A DNA stretch of 64,000 nt from Strigamia acuminata (GCA_949358305.1 OX442323.1:5642001-5706000), one strand, 5' to 3'. Shown: positions 22,701-34,818, numbered from the stretch's first letter. Notes: generated from the letters alone by a model not told the origin. Numbers and translations are program-made.

Positions 22701-23103
22701 AAACTACTGTAGTTGCTAAAGCGGTTAAAATTCTAAAAACATGTGCACATCAAAATGCTAAAATATACCCTGCAGTGCTGCCTGGTATGTATTCTCACCG
22801 CCACGCGACAGTTGATTGAACCCGATTCAATCGATAATCAAGATCTACCATATAAATTCTAGTGATTTCACAAAGGATTTCATATTTTCCTTAACTAAAA
22901 AGCAGAATGATGACTTAAATAGTATTCCCGTGCACATACCTTAACTTCTTTCTTTTGATTACAAATATCCACAAATGATCGCGGCTCAATGTGCACAATT
23001 CTTACAATTCTGACATTGTTTTAACCCAATGCATTACAAACTGCAAATTCAACAAGATGAAACACAACAGAATGACGTTAAGTAAAATAAAGGCAAATCT
23101 AAC

Positions 23104-23284
23104 CTTCAATTCTATCCAATGTAAATGGATATTTACGATTTTCTTCAATATAATCGTACCCGCAGATGTCAGTTTCAGTTTCGGAAGAACTGTAAGCAGC
23201 TCTCTCTGGAGCTCGACTTGTATAATAACGTGAAGCTGGTGATGGACGAGTGGTTCTAGCTCCCACTTTGTCCTTCGGATCCAT
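23104..23284 (-). CDS. First coding exon of small unrecognised gene (97-aa model)
   Basis: The exon runs 23309-23104. The acceptor has a long pyrimidine tract (TTTTTTCTTTCTTTCTTTAT) ending GTAG at 23310, and the donor is GAAG/GTTAGA at 23103. The ATG at 23284 has a good start context (A at -3, G at +4), and an in-frame TGA lies four codons upstream inside the exon, so this ATG should be the true start. It encodes 60 residues plus one base: MDPKDKVGARTTRPSPASRY, a basic and proline/serine-rich start, then an acidic patch with SSSETETD, then DYIEENRKYPFTLDRIE. The N-terminal half looks disordered. No signal peptide or membrane segment is present. The short 5' stretch before the ATG implies at least one upstream non-coding exon at higher coordinates. 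Confidence 0.45.
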
Positions 23285-23309
23285 TATCTGGTCTCAAAAC
23301 AGCTCCTCA

Positions 23310-26300
23310 CTACATAAAGAAAGAAAGAAAAAAGAACGGCCATAGTAAAGCAAACTACAAAAATAAACTTGACTGTGCAATCAATTCTTTCATCACTTAA
23401 TCCGCTCTCAAATTTATTTCCCATTTTAAAATAACCCTCGACATAAAAAATTTAAAACTTCAAAATTAAATTTGAATAAGACTAATTAACATTTCGACCC
23501 CGCGCGCTAAAAAAATATAAATAAACCATAATTAGATTGACTCTTTAAGAAAGATCACGCATGGTCAAGCAAAGCTTAAAATTTCCTGCTAAAATGTTAA
23601 GTATTAAAATATTTTTTTTTTTTTTACATACTGTATATAGAAAATGAGCAATAAATTTCCCCCTTAATTAATCCCACGACGCATTATCAGCTGTTACATT
23701 TGTATATGGGAGTTTTAAGGCGAGTCTCATTTACTTTCACCCTCAACACATCATTAGCATCCTAAATGGCTAAAATCGACAATTTTTCGCATTGATTTCG
23801 ACTCATTCTTCTGTCACTACCCAAAATGCAAAATAACAAAACAAAAACTCCACCCTTCACCCATACAAAAATCGATATTACATTTAAAAAAAACCCCAAA
23901 AAATCTATTTTACCTTTTAAATTATTTTTTTATTCCCCATATATGTACATAGAAGAAACGCAAAAGACGCAGAAGAAAAAACAAAGGAACACATGTAAAT
24001 CTTGAGAGATTTCGAGTAGTGGCCAAAAAGCCATTCCCATTCCAGTCACACGATGCCAGTTGGAAAACCAAACAGATATAACTGCTTTTCTTCAACCAAG
24101 ACCCTTTTTCCTTTTACTTCACCTCCAAATGTCCCAATGCTCCTAAAAATCCACGGATGACTCCCAGTGGAAAAATGAGGTCGTGAACAGTATCGGCACA
24201 AAGTTTGAAACGTATTTTCTTAACTCACTCCCAACATCTCATATTCTATTCAGGGGGCAATCAAGTGACAACTGCGAACGAAGGGTGATGTGAAGGAAGC
24301 AATGAGATGACAAAAAAAATAGATATATAAAAAAAAAGTGATCAATTAAACGAAAGAATAGAAAAAGGAACGAAAGAGAGAGAGGGAAGAACTGCATTGC
24401 AATTCCGCGCAGCAACTTCATCTGTTTTCTCTTTAATTGCGCACTGTCTGCTTCAAATGCAAAGACTCCCTGGCGACATCAAACAAGACAATTCTATTTG
24501 TTGAACTGCATTTACTCTGCATCACTTTGTTTCAAAGGTAGCAATAAAAAAAATGAGATTCAAAGCCCCAGTAGAAAAGGTGTTAAAATACAAATAAAGA
24601 AGAGGTTCCGCGAGATAAAAATTCCGCAATTATTCCTAACGCCGGGCCCAATTCAATCTTAATTTTATTACCAATTCACACTCGCCCCTCCGAAACTCTT
24701 TTGTTTTTACTCTTTTTACCTCCGACTGATTAAAGAAAATAAAATAAAAAAAAAATAATTAAAGGAAGAATTCGGTATTTTCAAACAAACCACACAAACT
24801 CCCAAACCATTCATAAATTCTCGATGAGTTGAGGTTGTGTTGGAGACTCGAAATTTGTAAAAAAAAAAAGAAAGATAAAAAAATAAAAATAAAAAAAAAA
24901 GTAAAAAATGAAGTAGCACAGAGCGGTTTTCTCCCATGGCATGTTTTGCGACTCACGGAGTTTTCATCTCTTTCACGGATGAGAAATATCGGTCGGCCTT
25001 TTTCGACTCGGTTTAAATCATTCCGATCCGCTGCACCTATGGGGGTTAAGCAGGAAAGCACACTGCATATTACCACGAAGGGAAACGTGCAAAGATACTC
25101 TCCCATCAATCCAAAATCCACCCAAAGTGCAATAACACTACCCAAAGTGTTTTCCAACACAATTCAGCACCTAGAAATAAATTAACATAATATATAAAAT
25201 TTTGGGTCGATAACTACCAGGCGTTAAAACGGGGTCGGCGCCTTAATGAACCCAAGTTATTAAACGGGGCGTCAAAAAATGTCAAAACCCAGTCATTCCT
25301 TGTTCGGCCATCTTAAAACAATTGCACCAATTGACACCAGGTGGAACAAAAACCACAAGGGACTCCCACTAACGTGTTAACCTTAATCGGTGAGGTCTGC
25401 GAGTAACCATAACCACCCAATCGATTCCGTTTTTATTGCCGCCCATTTAAACTAAAAAATAATTATTCAACAACTCATAGATCATTAAAAAAAAGCTTTG
25501 GGATGGAAAGAGAGAAGCAAAGAAGCCATATTTTACCAGCTAATTAACTATAATGATCAGGTAATAAAAAAAGTTGGTGTAAAGTGCCGAGTCGCGAGTC
25601 GCGGGTCGCGAAGCCCCGAGTTTGTTGTTTGGCTCGTTTGCAATCAGGCCCGTCTATTAATTCGTAGGCATACAATTCTCTGCTTTCAGGCTTCCTATTA
25701 ATATCGAGCTCCGATCCTGTGTCATCGTACACCCAACTAATTAGCCATTCTAGCCGTCACGAGCAGAAGCAGATCTCCTGCCAAGCGCAGACGGGCTCTC
25801 TTGTCTTGTGATGAATCCTGATTGTGGCGTAGCATTTCTTGCTTCCAAGAAATAACAACGATGCCTGCTCAAAACAAACTCCGACAACATTTTTTCATTT
25901 TTTTTCAAGTTTTTTTTTGGATAAATTTAAATTTTAAAATGACTTAGGAAAAAAAAGTTGGATTTTCAATGAAAAGATTTTGCATGAATTTATACTTCCA
26001 AAGCAGTTAGAATTTTTTTTTTATATAAATTTAAGTTTTGGAGTTTTTTTTTTTTTTTTTCTTTGGGTAGTCATTGCTAAAGCATTTCAATCTTGTTTGA
26101 CAGCTGTTTCCCCACCCAACCCCCCTTGAAAAAAAGGGTATAAAAAGGTCGACACAAAAAAATTTCTTTTAATTCACCAAACAAAAAAATCAATTTCTTT
26201 TAATTCACCCGACAAAAAAGAAATCAATTTCTTCTACAGGCTGAATCACTTACAACACGTTAAAGAAATGGAAAATGCAAACAGGGATATTGTTGTTGTA

Positions 26301-26445
26301 AATTTAATGGTGCCATTAAAAATGATCTGTGACCTTGAGTTGGAGGTCAATCATAAACTTGTGACTTCAAAAAAAGACCTGTGGTAAATACCGTAAATGC
26401 TCACCCACACTATATTTACAAAAACTAGAATTGAATATTGAATTC
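23310..26445. other. Upstream flank of the small gene, mostly non-coding
   Basis: No clear gene is seen. On the minus strand a 43-base segment (24271-24229) sits between a strong acceptor (CATCACCCTTCGTTCGCAG) and a donor (GGGA/GTGAGTT), and could be a 5' untranslated exon. A G+C-richer patch at 25575-25870 carries two overlapping minus frames without clear boundaries. The rest is A+T-rich, with T-runs near 26042-26060 and A-runs near 24850-24900. Confidence 0.35.
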
Positions 26446-26993
26446 AATCGGTTTGGTCAATTAGACATTTATTTTGGTCGTTTTGTTCAATTTAGATATT
26501 TATTTTGGTCGTTTTGTTCAATTTAGACATTTATTTTGGTCGTTTTGTTCAATTTAGACATTTATTTTGGTCGTTTTGTTCAATTTAGACATTTATTTTG
26601 GTCGTTTTGTTCAATTTAGACATTTATTTTGGTCGTTTTGTTCAATTTAGACATTTATTTTGGTCGTTTTGTTCAATTTAGACATTTATTTTGGTCGTTT
26701 TGTTCAATTTAGACATTTATTTTAATCGATTCATTCAATTTAGACATTTATTTAAGTCGATTCCTTCAAATTAGACATTTATTTTAGTCGATTCCTTCAA
26801 TTTAGACATTTATTTTAGTCGATTCCTTCAATTTAGACATTTATTTAGTCGATTCCTTCAATTTAGACGTTTATTTTAGTCGATTCATTCAATTCAGACA
26901 TTTATTTTAGTCGATTCCTTCAATTTAGACATTTATTTCAGTCGGTTTGTTCAATTTGGATATTGAATTCCGTCGTTTTGGTCAATTTAGACC
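26446..26993. repeat. 31-base tandem repeat array
   Basis: About 17-18 units of 31 bases share the core CAATTTAGACATTTATTTT. The left half uses GGTCGTTTTGTT between cores, and the right half uses AGTCGATTCCTT, so there are two local variants. The flanks echo each other: TATTGAATTC occurs at both borders. A one-base deletion near 26845 shortens one unit. Confidence 0.95.
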
Positions 26994-29900
26994 CACGTTG
27001 TGGCGGATCCCGCGCTCAATCAGAGAATTGCATTTTGTAGTTTCTATTCAGGGCTCAAAATGGAAACCAGTAGAACCCCCACTTCAAAATCCAAAAAAAC
27101 GTAATTTGTACAATTACAAAAGCACAAAATCAAAAATGAAATATCACGACCCGCGCCATTTATATCAATTTTCGAATTTATTTCACGATGGAGATGCGCG
27201 CATTGATTTGCATGTTTTTACACTTTAAAGATTTATTAAGAAAATTAATTATCTTCCAAATTAAAAACAGTACAAAAAAAAACCTTACAAGTATCCTGGA
27301 GCACTTCAACTTGTCCACACCCAATAGAAACCAATTATGATTTAAATCTAGGTGACCAATTCCGAATGTGCCCTTAATTAAACTTAGTGATTGCTCGTGT
27401 CCTTTCAATCAAAAATGTACTCACATTTTACCTTTACCTGCAGCTATACTATAAATTAAAACAAAATTCCAACTTTGCAATTAAATTTCAACTTCCAAAC
27501 CCCCTCAACCTCCCACACCAAATAAAAAAAAAATTAAAAAAATAAAATAAAATTAGACTCAAATCAGAAATCAGCATATAAATACAACAACACACAACAC
27601 CACTGACTTTGAAATCAATAAAAGCGAACCACAAATCTCCCATTTCGCAAAATCGATTTTAAAAAGCCGGAATTGAAGCTGCAACTTAAAGCCGCTAAAA
27701 AAAATTAATAAAACATTCGACTGTGAATGCGAAGTAACCTTGAAATGCTGCAGAGAAGCCAGGTTGGTATGAATAATCTGCTTCACATTCAATACATCGG
27801 AGGTGCATACATATATGTAACAAACTCAATTGTACTCCTGTCACATTGATTATAGCAAGCCCATATAAACCTGTCATTTGGACGCAAATTGATTGGCACA
27901 TTTCAAAATTGCGCTTAGTCCATTGCTACTTTGTTCTCCTTCCCACCTATTATTAGATTAGCATTTAGATTCGCCAAACTGAATATAATTATGACAAACG
28001 AACACAATCACAACGTAAACAAGAAAAAAGAAAGCAAAAATCTCGCACTCGCCAAACCTACCAATTGGATTTTCAAGTGGAACAAACATCAAAACACCTT
28101 CTTCGCATTGCTTAGCTTAACGTGTTTACGAATTTCGAATCTTGTCTAATTATATCCTTTCTCTCGCCTTTGTTTTTCTCTTGTTTGAGTTTCGAATGAA
28201 TTTCCCAAAGCCCACTTTCCCACTTTCCCACTAAGCAAATACTAAAATGACAGAAACTAGTTGGCCGACTTTCATTTAACACAAAACAAGTGACCAGATG
28301 GCAAGTCATTTCCACTGGCATTCTACTGTGGTCAACTGTCACTTCCAATTTACAAATAGGGAGCTCTTCAGTTTGGTTTCGAGCACTCAGTTGTTCAGAG
28401 TGTGTAGCAAATATTCAGTTTGCCAACAAGTGCAGAGTTCAGTTCAAATTCGTGATCACGTAATCATTTACGTGCACTCTCACATCTTACTTTGATAAAT
28501 CAAAGTCCTTGCTCTTTTCCTTAACCGAATGTTCTCCTTTTGCTGATCAATTCCCCCAAGGTAGCAGCAGCCTTTGAAATAACCGGAAATTACGTAGGAA
28601 ATACCCTGCCAAGCGCATGCGCGTGATCACAGGAAAAGGAAGACTGTCACTTTGTTTTGCGTCAATCACAAATCGACTTTGGATAATATATATAAAAATC
28701 TATTTCTTTCTTTATAAACACTTTTATTTAACTTGACATGACCGTTTGTGTGTTTGTTTAAACTTCTGGCAAATTAAACTACAAAATAATCAAATAAATG
28801 ACAATTTCATAACACGCATAAGAAATACAAGTTCACCAATAGTTTTTTTTTATATACGTTATATATTTACTTGTTCTTGTTTTTTTCCTTCGATACAATT
28901 TAAAACAAATTAAATAATAATTTTTTTTTTTAAATTTTAAATACAAAATATTAAAATAAGATTGTGTAGGAGACCCCATTCTTGTCTCTATCTCTATTGG
29001 AAATCATTTAACAAAGTTGCAAGGCTTATTTCATGCTTGAGTTGAATCTCAGTCGAGATTGGATTGGAAGAAGAAGGTATAGGCGGTTCGTGATGGTTAT
29101 TAAGGAGCCGAAGAGGAAAGAAAACTGTTTCTCCGTAAACCTTTTTTCAGTTAAAACTGACGCTCTACAACCTCAAGATGTTCTTCCTCTCTTCCCTCGC
29201 ATGCTTGCTTGCTTTTTATGCTTAAAAAACTACCAAACTACACAATCAAACACCCAACAATGCATCCAAATCATTGTCTCATTACAAATTTCAAACTTTT
29301 TTTTTAGAAAAATAAAAATAAAATGAAAAATTCTCTCCCCTTAACCGAATCGACTTCGACTATGCAGCATTACCAAAGCCCGTTAGTGGGAAATTGGCCT
29401 CTGGATAGCCTGACAACGAAAGGTTCGGTTCATACCTTCCGTCTTCGAAAAAGGAAAAAAAAAAAGATTAAAAAAAAAACATCTTCCACCCTCTTCTATA
29501 AGTCGCTTCACACGAGAGATGTCTCTGCGTGAAATGAAAAACTAATTGGGTTTGCCTATTTGGCAAACTAATGGATCTGCAATCATCAGAAAGAAGCCAA
29601 GGGCCTTTCTTATATTTTCTAGAATTTTCAATTTACCAATAAAACACATGATACACAAGCCAGCACATCAGCTTTAAAGTTTAAAAATGTTATTGCATAT
29701 TTAACCGACATAAAAACAAAATAAAACGAGAGATTCGAGACCAATCATACAATTTATTGCTCAATCACACATCCACAACTCACACAGCAATTATTCTCAT
29801 TGATTTTTTGATGTTTTTGAAGATAAAAACTAAATTTTTTATTTTTCTTTAATTAGCATTTTAGTTTATTCAATTGTTGAAAAAGACTTTTGAATGTCTG

Positions 29901-30187
29901 AAACAATGATCGGTTTCAACATTGAAACCTCTTCTTTAACCAATCCCATTTAAGAACATCATTATGTGCTGTCTCTTAGCGAAAGAAGAATGCGGATGAA
30001 TTTTTTAAAAATGATTTCTAAACAAATATTGAACTTAAATAAAGTATTCAAATAACCATCATCAAACATTCCTGATTCAACATTTAAGTTTGATTTAAAA
30101 TTAAACAAACAACATATGCAATTAATTTTGAAACCATCACTAACAATATCGTTTTTCCCCAAGCCTCAACCCACTTTCATCAAAACA
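26994..30187. other. Non-coding stretch
   Basis: No gene is recognised. It includes the short tandem CCCACTTTC at 28210-28233, a G+C-richer patch at 28560-28640 (with GCATGCGCGTGATCACAGG-like sequence), and A/T-rich runs. Two short + frames (29033 and 29323) contain protein-like stretches but lack convincing splice boundaries. Confidence 0.4.
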
Positions 30188-30473
30188 TGCATTCAAACTT
30201 CAAAAGACGAATTGCCTTCTCTTAAAATCACTTAAAGAAGTAAATTCTCGATTGAACACACTAAAAACTAAACTGAACTAAAACAGATGGCTTCCTACAA
30301 CATGCGCTAACAATAGCCAATAGCAGGTGCAGAAGAGATAAATCAGTTCTATCTTACAGGTCAAAGAAGTGATTTTAATTTTGCTTAATCTCAGAGGTAT
30401 GATGTAAAAACATCATATCCGATTTGGAGAAGTTATTTCAGACGAAGTATTCGTCTTTTGAAGTTTGAATGCA
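30188..30473. mobile_element. Family D-like MITE
   Basis: The left end, TGCATTCAAACTTCAAAAGA, and the right end are perfect inverted copies over about 25 bases. The right end continues into CACCTA, matching the GGTGCATTC ends of the 810-1247 element. The interior is 286 bases and non-coding. Confidence 0.7.
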
Positions 30474-31532
30474 CCTAAAAATAATTTTGATTTTCAGCTT
30501 ACAGACATGACATCAACTTCTGTACCACGATGTGGCGCCATATTTGAACTGACAGTTATGACCATTGTTGTAAATCGAGAGTAATGCTTAGATTAAATGA
30601 CGTAACAAACAAAATTTAAATGTGGTGTGCCAATCACTAACAAGTCCACTTTTAAAGTGTTTCATTTATTACATTCACACACAAAAGCCTCAAAATCAAT
30701 TCGAAGGTCTTTTGACTTATTCTCCAGCAAATCACAATTAATTGCCCGACTTAATCTGCGCGAGAAACAAGCGAGCTAAGAGATAACACAAAGTGGTTTG
30801 TTTCGCTTAAAATATTCATTACTTGCCACAACGTCCAATAACACATCACTAATATAGCCTAAGCTCGAAACGAGCTGTGCAACAGTGCCACAAAGTTGCC
30901 ATTTCCTGATAGATAATCCAATCCGGATCCCGGAGCAGATCAAAAGCTCAAGGTAAATATTAATGTGCAGCAGATTGCATCGAATGGGGAAAACACACAA
31001 CTTCATATTGCTGCAGCTTCGCAAGCACGGCGACTTCGGCTAAAACGTTTACCAAGCGAAGACGAAGGCCACGCTGTACGAGTGTCACTCGCTTCTCATT
31101 TACAATACCCTCGTATACATTTATATTTAATTCATGAACATCAGCTAAATGGATGAAACCGCAGCCGTTTTGAAATGAGATTTCTGAGCCCACTTTCAAC
31201 ATGCAAATCTCGCACAATACACCGTCACAAACTCTTTGAAACGTGGAAGAAACCAAATCCACCTTGCCCAAAGAAAAAAACAAATACAAATTAAAATTGA
31301 AATGAATATTTTTTTTATTTTTGTATTGATCCCCACAACTCCAAACCAAGATTGTTTTTTCTTCTCAACATAAAGACGACAAAATAGTAAGTGCATTCAA
31401 ATTGATAAACAAAATTACTGTAGCTCAATTATAAGCAAAACATTGGGTCACAAGCAGTGAGGGCCCAATGTGGATGGTCTCCTGGCAATTCTGGAACCGC
31501 AAAGGACTCTTTTGACGTAGAACTAGGTCTAA
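30474..31532. other. No gene recognised
   Basis: The minus frame at 30960-31349 (129 codons) and an overlapping + frame at 30965-31156 are both open in a G+C-richer patch. The + frame has GENTQLHIAAA, which recalls one ankyrin-repeat turn, but the rest does not follow the motif. I leave it uncalled. Confidence 0.35.
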
Positions 31533-31962
31533 AGCTAGGTTCACACTTGTGTTCACACTAGGGGCGACGCAACGCAACACAAGGTAAAATTAGACAAACG
31601 CAACGCAGTCTGTTCACACTGTAGGGCACGTGTGAACAGAGCTGAAACAATTGATGTTGCGTCTGGCCAATCAGATGGTTTCAATGAAACTTGGAATTGG
31701 ATCTAGGTCTAGAACTAGTTGCAAAATCTAAAAATGGCGGCCTGTTTCCATGTGGCAAAGTCTCGCCAACCAGACGTGAATCGACGAGAGTTGGAATCGA
31801 TCGTGATTAGTTAGCCGCAAAACCTTTCCTTGCGTCGCTTACTTCAACTTGGAGTTGAAGCAAGAATTGGCGTCAACGTCAAGAGTTTTTGGACGCAAGC
31901 AGCTTGCGTTGCGTCAGTTTTCTTGCGTTGTGTCTAGTGTAAACACAAGTCTGAACCTAGCT
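31533..31962. mobile_element. PIF/Harbinger-type MITE with TAA duplication
   Basis: Flanking TAA lies at 31530-31532 and 31963-31965. The ends are AGCTAGGTTCACACTTGTGT and its near-complementary right copy ending CTGAACCTAGCT. Subterminal GACGCAACGCAA occurs in inverted form near both ends. Three-base TAA/TTA duplications are the mark of Harbinger-type transposases. The 430-base element has no transposase frame. Confidence 0.8.
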
Positions 31963-32229
31963 TAAGAGAACAATCCAAAAACAAACAACAACAATGTCAC
32001 AATGGAGAACAATTCCCATCAAGAGATGTCGCTAAAAACACAACGCACAATCCCCTCCCCCTAGGTTGCAGCACAGTTACTACTGTGCATCTCTAAATCC
32101 TTTCTCCTTAATATTTTGCTGGGGCTGCATGATACCACAAAAGTCCACATTAGCACGAGGCCCAATTGGATCCAATTGGTCCAATTTCCTTAAAACCGGC
32201 CTTAAGAACTTTCAATAATAAGACATTTA

Positions 32230-32411
32230 CCCTATTACCTCGCTTTGGAGGGTCATGCCTAAAATGCCAGTTTGACCAGATGAGATCTGATTGGCTGGTC
32301 CTTTATATTCTGGGGCTTGTTTTATCCGGCACTGTCAAATGATTCGAATTATCAGGCACCCTGGTCGAACTCACAATTTTAGGGCATGCCCTTAACGGCG
32401 AAGTAATAAGG
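32230..32411. mobile_element. 182-base MITE
   Basis: CCCTATTACCTCGCTTTGGA at the left pairs with CGGCGAAGTAATAAGG at the right, and GGTCATGCCTAAAA pairs with TTTTAGGGCATGCCC. Inverted pairing covers about 35 bases with a few mismatches. The family is not recognised. Confidence 0.65.
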
Positions 32412-32576
32412 AATTTCACTTTTTGCAATTATTTTAGACATCTAAGAAAACTAAGTATTTGCTTGACCCATCTACAGTGGCATAGCAAGAGGTCAATATG
32501 CTTGTGTGCAAGTAGGGTTGATGGATCCTTTAGTAGAGCTTGTAGCCAGGATTTTTGGTACTTGGCAAGATATATA

Positions 32577-32810
32577 AGTTAGTCGCGCCATGCAACTTGA
32601 TGCTAAATTCAAACTGCGCTCAAACTGGTTCAAGTAAGGTTCAAATTGTGAATTATATTTTTTTTCATTGCTTCAATTGATTTAGTGGTATTAATATTGT
32701 ATTTATTTTCTTAGGATTAACAATGGAAAGCCTAGTAAATTAAGCCTAATACTGATATAACATCAAGGTGTGCAGTTTGAATTAAACATCAAGATATGTG
32801 GCGCTAACTA
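32577..32810. mobile_element. Family F MITE, copy 1
   Basis: The ends AGTTAGTCGCGCC and GGCGCTAACT are inverted. Inside them CTTGATGCTAAATTCAAACT pairs with CAGTTTGAATTAAACATCAAG. The middle shares TTAGGATTAA and TTAAGCCTAATACTG-like words with the copy at 46795-47046. Confidence 0.65.
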
Positions 32811-32995
32811 CAGTGAGTTATATGACAGCCAGAATTCTAATTGCACAATGTGATTTGTGCTTCCCAACTAGCGCCACCGTGTAGCAGATTCTGAATTAAA
32901 GCGCTTCCAAGACCATATTTCTCCTATAATTCGTAAACACAAAATTCCAGCCCGTTATTTTTCCTTTATAAAATTATTCCTCGCACACTCACCTG

Positions 32996-33064
32996 CAGCA
33001 CGCCGTCAAGAAAAATAAAGCAAAGCAGAGAAGAGAAGAGAAAAGAAGAGAAGAGAAGAAAAAT
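32996..33064 (-). other. Strong but ambiguous minus-strand splice site
   Basis: On the minus strand a long pyrimidine tract (TCTTCTCTTCTCTTCTTTTC and onward) leads to TGCTGCAG/GTGAGTG. The same boundary fits both a donor (CAG/GTGAGT) and an acceptor (tract plus CAG). An open minus frame to about 33160 ends there but lacks an ATG. Which role is real, if any, cannot be told from sequence. Confidence 0.2.
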
Positions 33065-33645
33065 TGAAGAGGCCTCACATAACGAGATCTCCCGCCACAA
33101 GTCAGCCAATTTAGAGGCCGACTCTTCTTGACTCACAGCAACCCAGGTCTGACACTCCAATCAACAGTGTGGAATTATTTAATGAAGAAGGATGAACTCG
33201 CTTGCACTCACGCACACACAAAAGAAAAACCCGATTACTCTACCCATCTTTACACGCATACAAACCGCGTGATCACACAAGTGATCTCCAACCACTGTAC
33301 GACATAGGCCAATCACCTCCTCATTAGCATTTCTCAATCCTTAAATAAAAAATAGAAGAAAAAAACCCCTCAAACCAAAGTTAAAAAGAAAAAGGACCCC
33401 GTTTCATTAAAACCCATTTCCTTCATTATCATTGATGTCGAATTTCGTGTTTACCTTCCTCTTGCGTCTACCTTCATTAGCATGTTATAAGTCTGATGCA
33501 TCGCAGTAGCAACAAAAGCAAACCAAACACACAGAATCACTCGAAACTTTACTTTTAGCATTTCATCACGCGTCTCTCTCTCTCTTCCAACTTGTAGAGG
33601 AAAATAAGCAAAAATAGTACATTGCTGAAGTTTAAATAGTAGGGA

Positions 33646-34190
33646 GTTTGCGGTTGCCAATTGTTCCTTATAATTATGAGTTACAAGCTCATAATTATAA
33701 TTATAATTCCTTGTTGAAATAGGCACTTGTGGTACAACAAATATATTTTATAAATTATACTTATAAATACCATGTGAACAGTACAAATCCCTTGCATGTA
33801 ATGGTAGAACAAATCCACACACAAAAGAAAATGAAAATCTGTAGTTTTACTAATTTGACATTGTTCAGACATAAAATTGTCTTCCAGTTTATTTATTTGC
33901 TTACCTGGAATGATTTTAGTTGTTTCTATCCTTCCATGGCAGAAAGAAATTGTGATTGAGGCTGAATGTTGAAACAGGTCAGGCAGCCATTTTGAATTTC
34001 CATCAGCACCATCAGCGCCATTTGCAATAGTGGAAGGAGCTTCAAATAGTGTTAAGCGATCTGATTGGCTCCCTTATTTTACAAAATAGTGTAAAAGTTG
34101 AGGAGTTACGTTATGCTATACAGTAAGTCCATTTTTATAATTATGAGCTTGTAACTCATAATTATAAGGAACAATTGGCAACCGCAAACA
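33646..34190. mobile_element. Family B MITE, copy 1
   Basis: The 545-base element starts GTTTGCGGTTGCCAATTGTT and ends with its inverted copy; end identity runs about 55 bases. Each end contains its own palindrome (TATAATTATGAG and CTCATAATTATA around a short centre), so each end alone can form a hairpin. The interior, with ATTGGCTCCCTTATTTTA and GTGTTAAG, resembles the copy at 61317-61806. Confidence 0.8.
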
Positions 34191-34259
34191 ATCTAGTGTT
34201 GAAAGAAGTAACCCGTATGCTTCAAAATTACATTAAAATTACATTAGGTGCGTTCATAA

Positions 34260-34432
34260 AAGTTTTGGTTTGTATTATGGAATGCATTATTTAATGCACA
34301 AATAATATACTTAATTTTGGGGTCACAGGTGCACATTCGTAAAACCGTGCGACCCCTACGACAAAGTGACGTACTAAACGCTAGTGTCCAGTGTCCAGAA
34401 TTGTAAAATATATTTTGAACCATATGTGAGTG
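34260..34432. mobile_element. Family A element
   Basis: AATGCATTATTTAATGCACA and AATAATATACTTAATT match 61930-61985. The right end is TAAAATATATTTTGAACC and then ATATGTG. Confidence 0.6.
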
Positions 34433-34793
34433 CAAAATTCAGTTTTTTTAGTGCATAACTAAGCAAAAATAGTGCACCAATAGTAAAATCCTCTTGCAGA
34501 ATAACCCTCGCGCCTTCGGCAGGTCGATTTATCGCCCATCGCAATAAACGGAATAACCCTCAATTTTACAAAGCAACCATATAACCTGGAAATCATCAAT
34601 TTGCCACGTATCCTTCCTATAATTACGACGAGACTATTAAAATTTCAGATCCCAACACGCTGGGGATTAAATTTAATCAGTTGTATATTAAATATCGAAT
34701 TTTTATGGGCCCCAATAACTTCCCAGCATCGCAAAATCCACATAAAACTCGCAGTGCACAACAAACGTTCAATATTTACATTTATTCCCCTGC

Positions 34794-34818
34794 AAAAAAA
34801 AAAAAAAAAAAAAAAAAA
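34794..34818 (+). repeat. A25 run
   Basis: Uninterrupted A run following TTCCCCTGC. No retroposon body is recognised upstream. Confidence 0.9.

Noticed and set aside
22941-23030. Minus-strand piece reading RIVHIEPRSFVDICNQKKEVK before a GTATGTG donor
   Set aside because: Its frame cannot be joined in phase to the exon at 23104 without a stop, and the downstream acceptor also gives early stops. It is left as intron.
24759-25160. 133-codon minus ORF with a Phe-rich segment
   Set aside because: The hydrophobic part is a poly-A run read on the other strand. A + frame is open over the same bases and there is no conserved motif.
26446-26993. CRISPR-like regular repeats
   Set aside because: The whole unit repeats without unique spacers, and the DNA is eukaryotic. 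It is a minisatellite.
30960-31349. Opposing ORFs, one with an ankyrin-like GENTQLHIAAA
   Set aside because: Only one short motif fits, the following residues do not continue an ankyrin repeat, and both strands are open.
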